Shown one piece after another: positions 12,001 to 19,749 of a DNA stretch of 53,334 bases; within the stretch, counting starts at the first letter, position 1, and the number at the start of each line of letters is the position of its first letter. The position numbers and the translations under genes were made by a program. The stretch spans positions 1-53,334 of the forward strand of contig CAYGCY010000004.1 of assembly GCA_964348525.1 (NCBI GenBank), in the 5' to 3' direction. Origin of the DNA: 12-FULL-44-12b sp964348525 (GTDB lineage: Bacteria > Patescibacteriota > Minisyncoccia > Phycocordibacterales > Zambryskibacteraceae). Under the pieces are notes generated by a model. That model searched no databases, had not been told where the DNA came from, and worked only from the letters and a program-made list of their open reading frames with translations.

Positions 12001-14412
12001 GCTAACACCATTACTTGTGGGACAGCAAGAAGGATTTTTGACTCTTATGTTGCAGGTGCTATCTATAATTCCGTAGACAGTTTTGGGAGCTCTAATTTTA
12101 TCATTGGATACGCAACATCTACAAACGCCGCAGCTACTGTAGTGGCTGGTGCGTGGTCGGGTACCTCCATAACATCTCTTGGCACACCCCAAACATCCGG
12201 CTCAGGCTTAAGCATAACCGGTGTGGCTTTGGCTAGAATTTATGGGACTACAACACAGTTTGCTTTTGCGTATGTAGACAATACTGCAATATCTCCAGCT
12301 AAAAATAAGGTAGTAATAGGTACTATCTCCGGCACCACTATTACTCTAGGTAGTACGGCAAATCTTACTTCAGCGACCTCTTCTAACATTAGAATTGTCT
12401 CTAACTCTCCCGACACTTTTATTGCTTACTCAACATTAACTTCCGGAAATGCTTTAATTCATGGTGCTATTTCAAATGAATATAGTGTAGCTACCACTTC
12501 TGTGCCGTTTGAAACATTAGCAACTCCTACTATGAGCGTATTGGATACCAGTCATATAATGTTATCGTCTGGGGCTGACTTTATAATTTTCGAAACAGCA
12601 CCTTCTGGTATAACTAGAATGCAGAATAGACAAACCGTACGAACAGGTGCCGTAACATACTTTAGCTCAATGGAGAATATCGCTGCTTTTAGTACAACCA
12701 GTGCAATAGTGTCTTATTATACTGATAATTTGGGTGGTAGTACCAACACTTATTCGGTTGCTATTTTATTTGATACAGCCGCGTTAAATTACCAATCTAA
12801 AGCACTTGTCATTAAGGAAACAGGCACGAGTCTTTTTGGAGATCCCAGAGTTGGTATTAACAATACTAGTCCTCTTTATGCCTTGCATGTTAATGCACCC
12901 ACGGGTGAAACGACTGTGGCAGGATTTTCAAACGGTTCTTATACTTGTACTGTAAATCCTGCTGATACAGCATTAACATGTACTTCAGACATCAGACTTA
13001 AGAACAATATCTCCACGTTAGCAAGCTCAACGGACATTATAAGAAAACTAAGGGGCGTTAATTTCTCATGGAAAAATGATGAAACAAATGCAAATCATAT
13101 AGGATTTATTGCACAAGAAGTTCAAACAATTGCGCCAGAACTAGTGTCGGAAGGACCAAACGGAATATTGGGGGTGAACTACTTAAATTTTGCACCCTAC
13201 TTGGTAAACGCATGGAATGCTTTGGATGTGCGCGTTTCTTCTCTTGAAGGAATTGCAACATCGACACTTCCTGCAACATCAACACCAATGCTCTCTGTGA
13301 CATCAACTGGTTTGGGAATTGGAACACTAACACCAGCATTTGCGCTTCACGCAAAATTTGGTGGAGAGGGAACTGCGGTATTTGAAAATGAAAATGGAAT
13401 TTGCGAAATAAATCCAAACACGGGTTCATTTGGCTGTGCACCTAATAGGGGAGCAGTAGTAGCTACATCAACAATAGGCACCAGCCTTGCAAGCTCAACC
13501 GAAATAATAAAGAAACTTCGCGGAGTAAATCTCTCTCTAATGTCTGCTTCTTCAAGCGTAAGTCAATTTGGATTCCTAGCAGAGGACGTGGAGATGATAG
13601 CTCCTGAACTAGTTTCAAATGTGGGTGGAATTAAGCTAGTAAAAACAACAGAGATGATTCCTCTTCTAGTAAACTCGGTTGCAGATTTAGCCGTAAAAAT
13701 AGACACAATAGATGAAAGGCTTGCCAAACTCGAAGCGCTAGTTGCTACCACCACAACTGCCACCTCAACTACCGCAACCAGCACAGGTATAACTTTGGGC
13801 GGACTAGATTTGCAGTTTGTAGTGGACGCAGTAGTAGGGGCATTCCAAAACATGACTACCCAAATAAGCTTCAACATCGCAAAATTTAGTACCGTCTTTG
13901 CAGATAACATAATAATTGGTTCTAAAGAAAAACCATCCGGCATCACTCTATACGACATTGCAACAAGAGAGCCGTTCTGTATGAGAATCCAAAATGGGGG
14001 ACAGATAACCACTCAAGGGGCATGCTCCGATGTGCTATTTGTAAACACTACTCCAACAGATGGAGGTACAACTTCCGGTGACACAAGTGGAGCCGTAGTG
14101 ATAACAGACGTTGCAACAACTACAACTACAGCATCTTCTGATACTGCGACCTCGACCACTACAGCAAGCACAGACAGTGCAACTACAACAGCTTCCACCG
14201 ACACTACTACAACCACTGCTTCAACTGAAACTGGTACTACGGCCGTGACAACAGACACATCGACCCCCACAGCATCAACAGATACAACCACAACGACTGC
14301 TTCAACCGATACCAGTACAACCACCGCATCAGAAACACCTGCCGAACCAACAGCTTCAGCTGATACCACTCAACCAACAGCATCTTCCGAACCTACACCT
14401 CCAACGGGCTAG
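1..14412 (+). CDS. Giant GNVGIG-repeat surface protein with C-terminal peptidase S74 chaperone modules (5' partial)
   Basis: This is one open frame entering from the left edge (codons from base 3) and, after the N gap, continuing to the TAG at 14410-14412; about 4,770 residues are visible and the N-terminus is outside. It consists of two alternating modules: Thr/Ser/Asn-rich strings of the type STTLQNFT-NATTTNLYVSGLASTT and about 28 turns of the type GNVGIGTTSPxxKLxVxG, typical of trimeric tail-fibre/adhesin stalks of the S74 family. Roughly 10620-12830 is a different, non-GNVGIG region with about 50-residue beta-rich repeats (TISGTTI-type strands, VVGxxSGT), possibly a propeller. The C-terminus carries an S74 module with the self-cleavage motif SDIRLK, a second S74-like module without it, a Cys-containing domain and a about 100-residue Thr/Ser tail. 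The known family role is trimerisation followed by autoproteolytic release of the chaperone. A surface fibre or adhesin is inferred. No membrane anchor is visible. Confidence 0.9.
468..747 (+). repeat. 280-bp near-identical intragenic direct repeat, copy 1
   Basis: Colinear without indels with 4591-4870, only a few scattered differences, mostly third-codon. It encodes a PEGRLDILSTNTPG-type module. The spacing of 4123 minus the 100 N is a multiple of three, so both copies are in the same protein frame. Confidence 0.9.
1576..1785 (+). repeat. SPLTKLSVAG / GGWLVATGTAQIDGA repeat block (first of four)
   Basis: The block encoding SPLTKLSVAG, AYIGGW and ATGTA recurs at about 3893-4000, 6832-7015 and 8815-8970 with high nucleotide identity. 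The 1576, 6832 and 8815 copies also share QIDGATVL and the following STTLQ string. These repeats are the likely cause of the assembly gap. Confidence 0.85.
1786..1885. other. Assembly gap (100 N placeholder) inside the giant repeat gene
   Basis: Exactly 100 N lie between two blocks that occur together, intact, at about 2062-2260. The last real base before the gap matches 2110 and the first after it matches 2195, so one repeat unit would need 84 bases, a multiple of three. The 100-N filler shifts the frame from 3 to 1; the real gap length should be divisible by three, so the gene is probably not broken. Confidence 0.95.
4591..4870 (+). repeat. 280-bp near-identical intragenic direct repeat, copy 2
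   Basis: Second copy of the block at 468-747, same protein frame. Together they are substrates for homologous recombination that would delete or duplicate about 4 kb of the stalk. Confidence 0.9.
12979..13260 (+). other. Peptidase S74 / intramolecular chaperone domain (motif intact)
   Basis: The encoded stretch begins CTSDIRLKNN and continues with SSTDIIRKLRGVNF, GFIAQEV and APELV. The Ser (codon 12985-12987) and Lys (13000-13002) are five residues apart, as in the catalytic Ser/Lys pair known from endosialidase-type S74 chaperones. Cleavage would be just before the Ser and would free about 475 C-terminal residues. Confidence 0.88.
13441..13740 (+). other. Second S74-like module lacking the cleavage motif
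   Basis: It matches the first module over SSTEIIKKLRGVNL, FGFLAEDVEMIAPELV and a terminal coiled-coil-like LAKLEALV. Where the first copy has SDIRLK this one reads VVATSTIG, so the Ser/Lys pair is gone. The preceding Cys-containing head (GICEINPNTGSFGC) also mirrors the first copy, so the whole head-plus-chaperone unit was duplicated. Confidence 0.82.
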
Positions 14413-14423
14413 AGCAACCCACG

Positions 14424-14444
14424 CCAAGGTTCCACCTTGGTAAA
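14424..14444. repeat. Short palindromic repeat CCAAGGTTCCACCTTGG, copy 1
   Basis: The 17-base palindrome (CCAAGGT/ACCTTGG with a 3-base loop) plus TAAA is repeated exactly at 52878-52898. It lies between the stop of the giant gene and the terminator. Confidence 0.8.
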
Positions 14445-14482
14445 TCAAAACTCCGCCCTTTAGGGGGCGGAGTTTTGATTTT
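14443..14482. terminator. Bidirectional terminator between the giant gene and rnpB
   Basis: A perfect 16-bp stem (14443-14458 with 14465-14480) closes a 6-base loop and is T-rich on both sides. It serves the plus-strand giant gene and the convergent minus-strand rnpB. Confidence 0.9.
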
Positions 14483-14818
14483 GTGTTCGAGCTCGTAAGC
14501 CGAGTTCTGTTTCTAAGCAACATTTATCTTGGCGATGCATTACTGCAAAGCTCTAGCGACTCAAATTCCGCCGAAGCGAAAAGTACGGTCTTGCACTCAA
14601 GTAAGGATTTAGCCGTTTCACTTTCAATATTACTATTGAACTCACCCCGTGCTTACGCTCGGGGCGATTTTTTTCTTTCAAAAAAAATCGTCTCTGTTCG
14701 CACCTCGCATATCACTATGGACGGGCGTTACCCGCTACTCTTGTTCCGCGAAAGCGGAACCAAGTGCTCGGACTTTCCTCCCTCTAAAAAATAGAGAGTG
14801 GTTGCTCGACTCGAACAC
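14483..14818 (-). ncRNA. rnpB: RNase P RNA
   Basis: Read on the minus strand this contains the conserved GAGGAAAGTCCGAGCAC block near the 5' end, CGGGTAACGCCCG, GTGCGAACAGAGACG, GTGAAACGGC, GAGTGCAAGACCGTAC, and the 3' signature AGATAAATG followed by ACAGAACTCGGCTTACGAG. The ends pair as P1 (GTGTTCGAG at 14810-14818 with CTCGAACAC at 14483-14491). A strong promoter places transcription start at the predicted 5' end. About 336 nt. The segment between the GCAAGACC and AGATAAATG blocks contains no GGU, so the usual L15 loop that binds tRNA CCA is not evident. Open frames across it are shadows. Confidence 0.95.
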
Positions 14819-14823
14819 CCACA

Positions 14824-14851
14824 ATTATACAATCTTTGTATAAAAAATCAA
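14824..14851 (-). promoter_or_regulatory. rnpB promoter
   Basis: The minus strand reads TTGATT, 16 bp, TATAAT; the -10 ends six bases before the rnpB P1 stem, which fits a transcription start at about 14817. Confidence 0.85.
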
Positions 14852-14941
14852 ATTTCTTTCAAAAATATTGACCAAGCTCGATTTCCATTTTACGTTGCAA
14901 AATAAGGGTTTTATTAACATATTTACACCGCTATTTTAGGA

Positions 14942-14947
14942 TATAAT
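14942..14947 (+). promoter_or_regulatory. -10 element for the Wzy-like gene
   Basis: TATAAT lies 35 bases before the ATG at 14983; no convincing -35 at 16-18 bp spacing. It is divergent from the rnpB promoter. Confidence 0.55.
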
Positions 14948-14982
14948 GAGTGTATTAATAATTAGAAAAATTAACAAAGAAC

Positions 14983-17343
14983 ATGGATAGTTTTAATGGT
15001 TTGATTGAAAGCAATAAGGGCTCAAATTCGTCTAGATTTGCTGTGTGGGTGTTGAGTATTGTAGCGATTCTTTTACCAATATTTTTTATTCCTTCATCTG
15101 TAGTTTCTCTGCCAGTAGCAAAAATGCTCTTGCTTTCGGTAGGGGTGTTAGTAGCTCTTGCTGCAGTTATATTAACAACGATTCAGCATGGGGAAGTTAG
15201 AATCCCTTGGAACTTAATGACGGCAAGTGTTTTGGCCATTCCTTTAGCGTTTTTGGTGGCATCTGTTTTTTCTTCTAATCCGTCGCACTCACTCTGGGGA
15301 TACGGTTTTGAAAACGGTACTTTTGGTTTCATTGTTCTCAGTGCTTTGGCAACTCTCTTGGTTGCTTCGCTCATGAGAAATGGCCAAAAATACGGAACAA
15401 TCTTATGGGGGTTACTATCCGTCTCTATAATATTAGGTTTGTTCCATGTCATTAGATTCTTTGTTGGTGCATCTAAACTCTCTTTTGGTTTGTTTACTGA
15501 TGTTTTGGCTAATACCGTTGGAGGTTGGAATGAACTAGCCATATGGTTTGGTCTCACAGCAGTGCTCTCTGTAATAATGCTTGAGACAATGAGGCCAATT
15601 GGCACAGCGAAGATAGTTTCTTATGCCTCGCTCGTCCTCTCGGTGATAGTAATGGCTGTTATTAATTTCAAAACAGCTTGGATTTTGGCTGGTGTATTTG
15701 CGGTGGTGTTCTTGGTCTATGAGCTCTCAAGAGTAAGCGCCAATCAGGATGGTTCTTCAAAAAGAAAAGTTTCTTGGTTTGCACTCGGGCTTTTGATAGT
15801 GTCTCTGTTTTGTGTTTTGGCAGGTTCTACAATCGCAACTGGTATTACTCAAAAATTAGGTGTGGGCTCAGTAGAGGTAAGACCTTCGTGGGGGGCGACA
15901 TTTATGGTTTTGAAATCAGCACTTTCTGACAATGTTCTTATAGGGGCTGGGCCAAACAATTTTACTGATGTGTGGCTCAAGCATAAGCCTGATGGAATAA
16001 ATGAAACGATATTCTGGAATACTGATTTCACTACCGGTATAGGATTGGTCCCAACCTTTGCTATCACTACAGGAATTCTTGGAATTCTTGCTTGGGTGCT
16101 CTTCTTTGCGATGATTATTCGATACAGTGTGAAGTTGATGTTTAGAGAAGGAGTGGATGCTCAGGAAAAATTAATGAGTGTGTCCTCAGTCTTCGGGACG
16201 CTCTTCTTGTGGTCGGTGGCCGTTTTCTACACGCCGTCATCCGCCCTTCTAGCTCTGGCTTTCTTCTTTACTGGGCTTTTTGTGGCCTCCCTTTATAGAG
16301 CGGGCTATCTAAAAGTAAAAGGCTTCTCCCTCTTTTCGGTGCCGAGAGCCAGTTTTGTGTCGGTTCTCCTGCTGATTGTAGTTCTTATCGGAGTGGTTTC
16401 TTTTGGGTTCTTGTTTATTGAAAGGGCTGTAGCACAGATATATTTTGGCAAAGCAGTACTAGTAGCCAATGAACGCGGGAATATGGATATGGCAGAAAGC
16501 TACTTAAACAAAGCAGTTTCTGTGCACCCATTTGATTCGTTCTACAGATCACTTTCAACAGTGTCGATAACCAAGCTTTCTAATTTGCTGAATGATCAAA
16601 ATGCTACAGCAGAATCTGTACAAGCAGGGTTCGGAGCACTGCTATCTAGTGCTATCCAAAATGCCCAAACAGCTACACAGGTTAATCCGTCAAATTATCA
16701 AAACTGGACATCGCTTGCGCAAGTCTATGCTTCTGTAGTTCCTCAGCCTTTCAAAATAGCGGACGCCTACGAATCAGCAAAAACTGCGTTTGAAAAAGCG
16801 AGAGAACTTAATCCATCAAGTCCTGCAATAGTTTTGTCTATGGCACGCCTTGAGTCGGATCATGAAAACTTGTCAAAAGCCGTTGAGGTAGCAGAAGAAG
16901 CTGTAAAACTAAAAACTAATTATGCAGACGGGCACTTCTTCTTGTCTCAAATAGCGGTACAACAAGGCAACTTGTATACAGCTATAGAAAAGACTCAGAC
17001 TACGATTTTGTTGTCTCCACAAAATGCTGGTTTGTATTTCCAGCTCGGCATTCTTTACTTTAATTTGCCTGACTACACAAAAGCTTCTCAAGCTCTTGCT
17101 CAGGCGGTGCAGATTATTCCTGACTATGCGAACGCAAGATACTTCCTAGGTTTGTCGTTAGCGAGGACGGGAGACAAGGCAGGAGCAACTGCACAGTTTG
17201 AAGCAATTCAAAAAACCAATCCTGACAATGCAGAGATAAAGAGCGTTTTGGCGAATCTAAAGGCAGGTAAAGACCCTCTCTCAGGGCTTGGTAAAGATGT
17301 CCAGCCTTCAAACAGACAGACACTGCCAGTCTCGGGTCAATAA
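14983..17343 (+). CDS. Wzy/O-antigen-ligase-like membrane protein with C-terminal TPR repeats
   Basis: The protein has 786 residues. The first about 470 form a polytopic membrane domain (about 11-12 hydrophobic segments) with a large loop around residues 300-340 carrying RPSW and GAGPNNF, the arrangement of Wzy_C / WaaL / PglL family glycan polymerases and ligases. Residues about 480-760 form tandem TPRs (AESYLNKAVSVHPFD, AYESAKTAFEKARELNPSSP, YADGHFFLSQIAVQQGN and following). The likely role is transfer or polymerisation of lipid-linked glycan at the outer face of the membrane, with TPRs for partner binding; ligase, polymerase and protein O-glycosyltransferase cannot be told apart by sequence. 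The next gene downstream is murJ, another lipid-linked glycan protein, but inverted-repeat element A (17349-17559) lies between them. Confidence 0.85.
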   Translation: MDSFNGLIESNKGSNSSRFAVWVLSIVAILLPIFFIPSSVVSLPVAKMLLLSVGVLVALAAVILTTIQHGEVRIPWNLMTASVLAIPLAFLVASVFSSNPSHSLWGYGFENGTFGFIVLSALATLLVASLMRNGQKYGTILWGLLSVSIILGLFHVIRFFVGASKLSFGLFTDVLANTVGGWNELAIWFGLTAVLSVIMLETMRPIGTAKIVSYASLVLSVIVMAVINFKTAWILAGVFAVVFLVYELSRVSANQDGSSKRKVSWFALGLLIVSLFCVLAGSTIATGITQKLGVGSVEVRPSWGATFMVLKSALSDNVLIGAGPNNFTDVWLKHKPDGINETIFWNTDFTTGIGLVPTFAITTGILGILAWVLFFAMIIRYSVKLMFREGVDAQEKLMSVSSVFGTLFLWSVAVFYTPSSALLALAFFFTGLFVASLYRAGYLKVKGFSLFSVPRASFVSVLLLIVVLIGVVSFGFLFIERAVAQIYFGKAVLVANERGNMDMAESYLNKAVSVHPFDSFYRSLSTVSITKLSNLLNDQNATAESVQAGFGALLSSAIQNAQTATQVNPSNYQNWTSLAQVYASVVPQPFKIADAYESAKTAFEKARELNPSSPAIVLSMARLESDHENLSKAVEVAEEAVKLKTNYADGHFFLSQIAVQQGNLYTAIEKTQTTILLSPQNAGLYFQLGILYFNLPDYTKASQALAQAVQIIPDYANARYFLGLSLARTGDKAGATAQFEAIQKTNPDNAEIKSVLANLKAGKDPLSGLGKDVQPSNRQTLPVSGQ

Positions 17344-17348
17344 AGACC

Positions 17349-17559
17349 GCTCGGGCTTGTTATTTTAGAATCAACTGCCACTCGGCTGAAAATTCGTAAA
17401 TAACTAAGCTGAATAACGAAAAACATTAAAACTTCCGAAACAAAAACATAGCGATATATCGCTATGTTTTTGTTTGTGTTCAAACACTTAATGTTTTTCT
17501 ATTACGCTAGAGTTATTTACGAATAGCCTCGTGAGCTTCTAAAATAACAAAACCCTCGC
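17349..17559 (+). repeat. Nested inverted-repeat element, copy A
   Basis: It starts a few bases after the stop at 17343. Three nested stems: outer GTTATTTTAGAA/TTCTAAAATAAC (17359-17370 with 17537-17548), middle ATTCGTAAATAACT/AGTTATTTACGAAT (17392-17405 with 17511-17524), inner GAAAAACATTAA/TTAATGTTTTTC (17418-17429 with 17488-17499), then a 38-base perfect palindrome in the centre. A second copy at 47584-47760 keeps every stem through compensatory changes and keeps the unpaired blocks TCAACxGCCACTCG (left) and CCTCxTGAGCTT (right). Confidence 0.85.
17438..17475. terminator. Central perfect palindrome of element A (terminator-like)
   Basis: 38 bases self-complementary around ATAGCGATATATCGCTAT with A-rich and T-rich flanks; on the plus strand it ends in TTTTTGTTT, so it can act as an intrinsic terminator for the Wzy-like gene. 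Confidence 0.8.
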
Positions 17560-17598
17560 TTTAAGTAAAAAGTGTTCGTATGGTAGGATGACAGAACG

Positions 17599-19287
17599 AT
17601 GGAGCGTATAGTTGCGACCCTAAAAAAGCCTGTATCGAATGTTGGCGAAGCGGCGTTTTTGCTAGGGCTTTTTGCTTTTTTGTCCCAATTTTTGGGGCTA
17701 GCAAGAGACAGGCTTTTAGCACACACTTTTGGGGCGGGTACCGAGCTCGACATCTATTACTCTGCATTCAGAGTGCCAGATTTTATATTTGTAACCATCG
17801 GCTCACTGGTTGCGGTTTCTGTTCTGATTCCTTTTATTGCGTCTGCAAAAAGAGAGAGTAGGGAAGCCTTTGAGTTATTTATCTCAGATGTCTTTACCTG
17901 TTTTTCGATTGCTATCGTGTTCTTCTGCGCACTCGCTTTTGTTTTGATGTCTCTTATTGTCCCCAAACTTTTCCCCGGTTTTTCTCCGGACGAGTTAGGC
18001 CAAATAATTCTTCTATCGCGAATAATACTTCTGTCTCCACTTTTCTTGGGGCTCTCTAATTTGATAGGAAGTATATCTCAGTCATATGGCAAATTTGTGG
18101 CTTACGCGATGGCCCCCGCTATCTATAATTTGGGAATTATTTTTGGCGTAATATTTTTAACAAAAAGTTTAGGCATAGCAGGCGTTGCAGTAGGTGTGTC
18201 TTTTGGAGCACTTCTGCACCTTTTGGTACAAATGACCACTTTGACAGACATTATTCCTTTTGAGACCCTGTGTAATTTTCGCAAAAAAATATCCGAGTCA
18301 TTTTTTAGAATAAAGAAAGTTTTTTTAGTATCAATACCGCGCACTCTTTCGCTCGCCTCGAGCAACTTGGCTGTTTTTGGGCTTTTGTCCATCGGCTCGG
18401 TTTTGGGTGCGGGGGCAATATCGTCTTTTACTCTCGCTAATAACTTGCAGTCTGTAATAGTGTCTATCATAGGTATCTCCTTTGCTCTGGCGGTGTTCCC
18501 AGTATTGTCTCAACTATTCAATAGTGGTGATAACGACAGAATGAAACTTGAGTTTGTAAATACATTTAGGAAAATTATTTTTTTCACCATACCGGCGGCG
18601 TGCTTCATTATAGTTTTCAGGGCCCACATTGTGAGGCTTGTCTTGGGTTCGGGGGCATTCAGTTGGGAAGATACCAGACTGGTGGCGGCGTCTCTCGCAA
18701 TATTTGCGCTATCGCTCACATTTCAATCTCTGTACCATCTTTTTATGAGAGCTTTGTACGCAATGGGGGACAATAGGAAGTCTTTCATTTCGTCTATTTC
18801 AGGTGCCGTGGTTATGGTTTTGGGTGCGGTGTTGTGGCAGAAATATTCTCTTATCAACCCACTACCGAGCGAAATACTCGGCGCTTTTCTAAAAGTGGAA
18901 GATGTAGCAGGTAAAGCAATGCTTGCACTACCAATAGGCTTTGTTTTGGGGACGATAGTTGAATGCACTGCACTTTGGGTTATGGTCAACAAAAAAATAC
19001 ATTTTACTAAAGATATAATCAAAGTAACCTTTCATTCTGTAGGAGCTTCTGTTATTGGTGCTTCCTCCTCATATGTAATACTTCAATATACAGATTCATT
19101 TTTTACTCTAAATAAATTTGTAGGGCTTTTAATGCACGCTACTGTGGCGGGCATTTCGGGGCTTCTAATTTTTATAGCGACTCTTGTCTTGCTTGAGAAT
19201 GAAGAGATTTATGTATTCTTAAAGAGCTTTACCAGAAAGTTCTCTGGAGTAAAACCGTTGGCAGTGGAGACTGACGTATTGAGTTAA
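17599..19287 (+). CDS. murJ: Lipid II flippase MurJ (MviN family)
   Basis: 562 residues with about 14 hydrophobic helices spread over the whole length, as in the MOP-superfamily flippase MurJ. The N-terminal signature LGLARDRLLAHTFGAG followed by YYSAFRVPDFIF (about residues 33-64) is diagnostic. The role is moving lipid II across the inner membrane for peptidoglycan synthesis. The ATG at 17599 puts the signature at the usual distance. It is preceded by element A, which separates it from the Wzy-like gene and probably ends that transcript. The C-terminal tail after the last helix is short and charged. Confidence 0.93.
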   Translation: MERIVATLKKPVSNVGEAAFLLGLFAFLSQFLGLARDRLLAHTFGAGTELDIYYSAFRVPDFIFVTIGSLVAVSVLIPFIASAKRESREAFELFISDVFTCFSIAIVFFCALAFVLMSLIVPKLFPGFSPDELGQIILLSRIILLSPLFLGLSNLIGSISQSYGKFVAYAMAPAIYNLGIIFGVIFLTKSLGIAGVAVGVSFGALLHLLVQMTTLTDIIPFETLCNFRKKISESFFRIKKVFLVSIPRTLSLASSNLAVFGLLSIGSVLGAGAISSFTLANNLQSVIVSIIGISFALAVFPVLSQLFNSGDNDRMKLEFVNTFRKIIFFTIPAACFIIVFRAHIVRLVLGSGAFSWEDTRLVAASLAIFALSLTFQSLYHLFMRALYAMGDNRKSFISSISGAVVMVLGAVLWQKYSLINPLPSEILGAFLKVEDVAGKAMLALPIGFVLGTIVECTALWVMVNKKIHFTKDIIKVTFHSVGASVIGASSSYVILQYTDSFFTLNKFVGLLMHATVAGISGLLIFIATLVLLENEEIYVFLKSFTRKFSGVKPLAVETDVLS

Positions 19288-19422
19288 TAGAGCTTGGGTG
19301 CTTATCCTTTGGAGAGATACGCGCTTCGCGGACAAGCGTCCAAGTCCATTTTATTTTGAAGCGCACGATTTGGCTTTATTGAGCTCTGTTTTGGCGTTAG
19401 ATGTGACAAAATAAGAAAGTGC
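19288..19422. other. Intergenic spacer
   Basis: About 135 bases between murJ and the RNA gene; only a weak hairpin around 19320-19340 is seen and no open frame. Confidence 0.6.
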
Positions 19423-19450
19423 TTGACAAAAGATATAAAAGGTGTATTAT
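19423..19450 (+). promoter_or_regulatory. Strong sigma70-type promoter of the 19457 RNA
   Basis: TTGACA, 16 bp, TATTAT. The spacer end AAAAGGTG plus TATTAT is identical to that of the promoter at 43298-43325, which suggests a shared promoter class. Confidence 0.85.
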
Positions 19451-19456
19451 GAATAT

Positions 19457-19740
19457 GCCAAGAGTTCCCCGACTCTAGGCATAAACAAAGAAAAGGCAGG
19501 CCCAAGAAAAGAAAAAACAGCCGGGCCAAGACAAGAAAAAACAGAAGTACCAAAAAAAGACAAGGGGTTGGACGGTGTGGTGAGTCCTCGGCCGAGGCCG
19601 CCACACCGTCCAAGTAGTACCTTTAGCCGATTCGTGTAGTGAGAGGCCCCTTGTGGGCTGGGACTACGGAACGGTTGGCCGTGAACCTGTGATTATTCCA
19701 GGAATTCGGTAACAAAAGCGCTCTCATAAGCGCTTTTTTT
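19457..19740 (+). ncRNA. Unidentified structured RNA, about 284 nt
   Basis: A consensus promoter upstream and an intrinsic terminator at the end bracket a stretch without a credible gene. The 5' half is A-rich with repeats of the type GGGCCAAGA-AAGAAAAAACAG. The 3' half folds into clear hairpins: an 11-bp stem GGACGGTGTGG/CCACACCGTCC with inner CCTCGGCCGAGG, ACAAGGGG that can pair with CCCCTTGT, GTAGT/ACTAC enclosing GCCC/GGGC, ACGG/CCGT, and CCTG/CAGG. I find no tmRNA tag or tRNA-like ends, no SRP GGAAGCAGC loop and no 6S-type long hairpin. A Lys-rich frame starting at a GTG at 19442 overlaps the -10 box and is unlikely to be translated. Confidence 0.65.
19714..19740. terminator. Terminator of the RNA gene, probably shared with lepA
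   Basis: AAAAGCGCT/AGCGCTTTT stem with 6-base loop followed by a T-run on the plus strand; on the minus strand it lies 10 bases after the lepA stop and is also followed by T-rich sequence. Confidence 0.85.
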
Positions 19741-19749
19741 GTAAAACTT

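Noticed and set aside
1..14412. CRISPR array or VNTR locus in the repeats
   Set aside because: Repeats are in-frame coding modules of variable length without regular spacers.
14483..14843. Open frames of 103 and 64 codons across this stretch (plus strand)
   Set aside because: The region is RNase P RNA on the minus strand; conserved blocks, P1 pairing and promoter all fit.
19442..19639. 65-codon Lys/Arg/Pro-rich frame starting with GTG
   Set aside because: The start codon overlaps the -10 box, there is no ribosome site, and the region folds as RNA.
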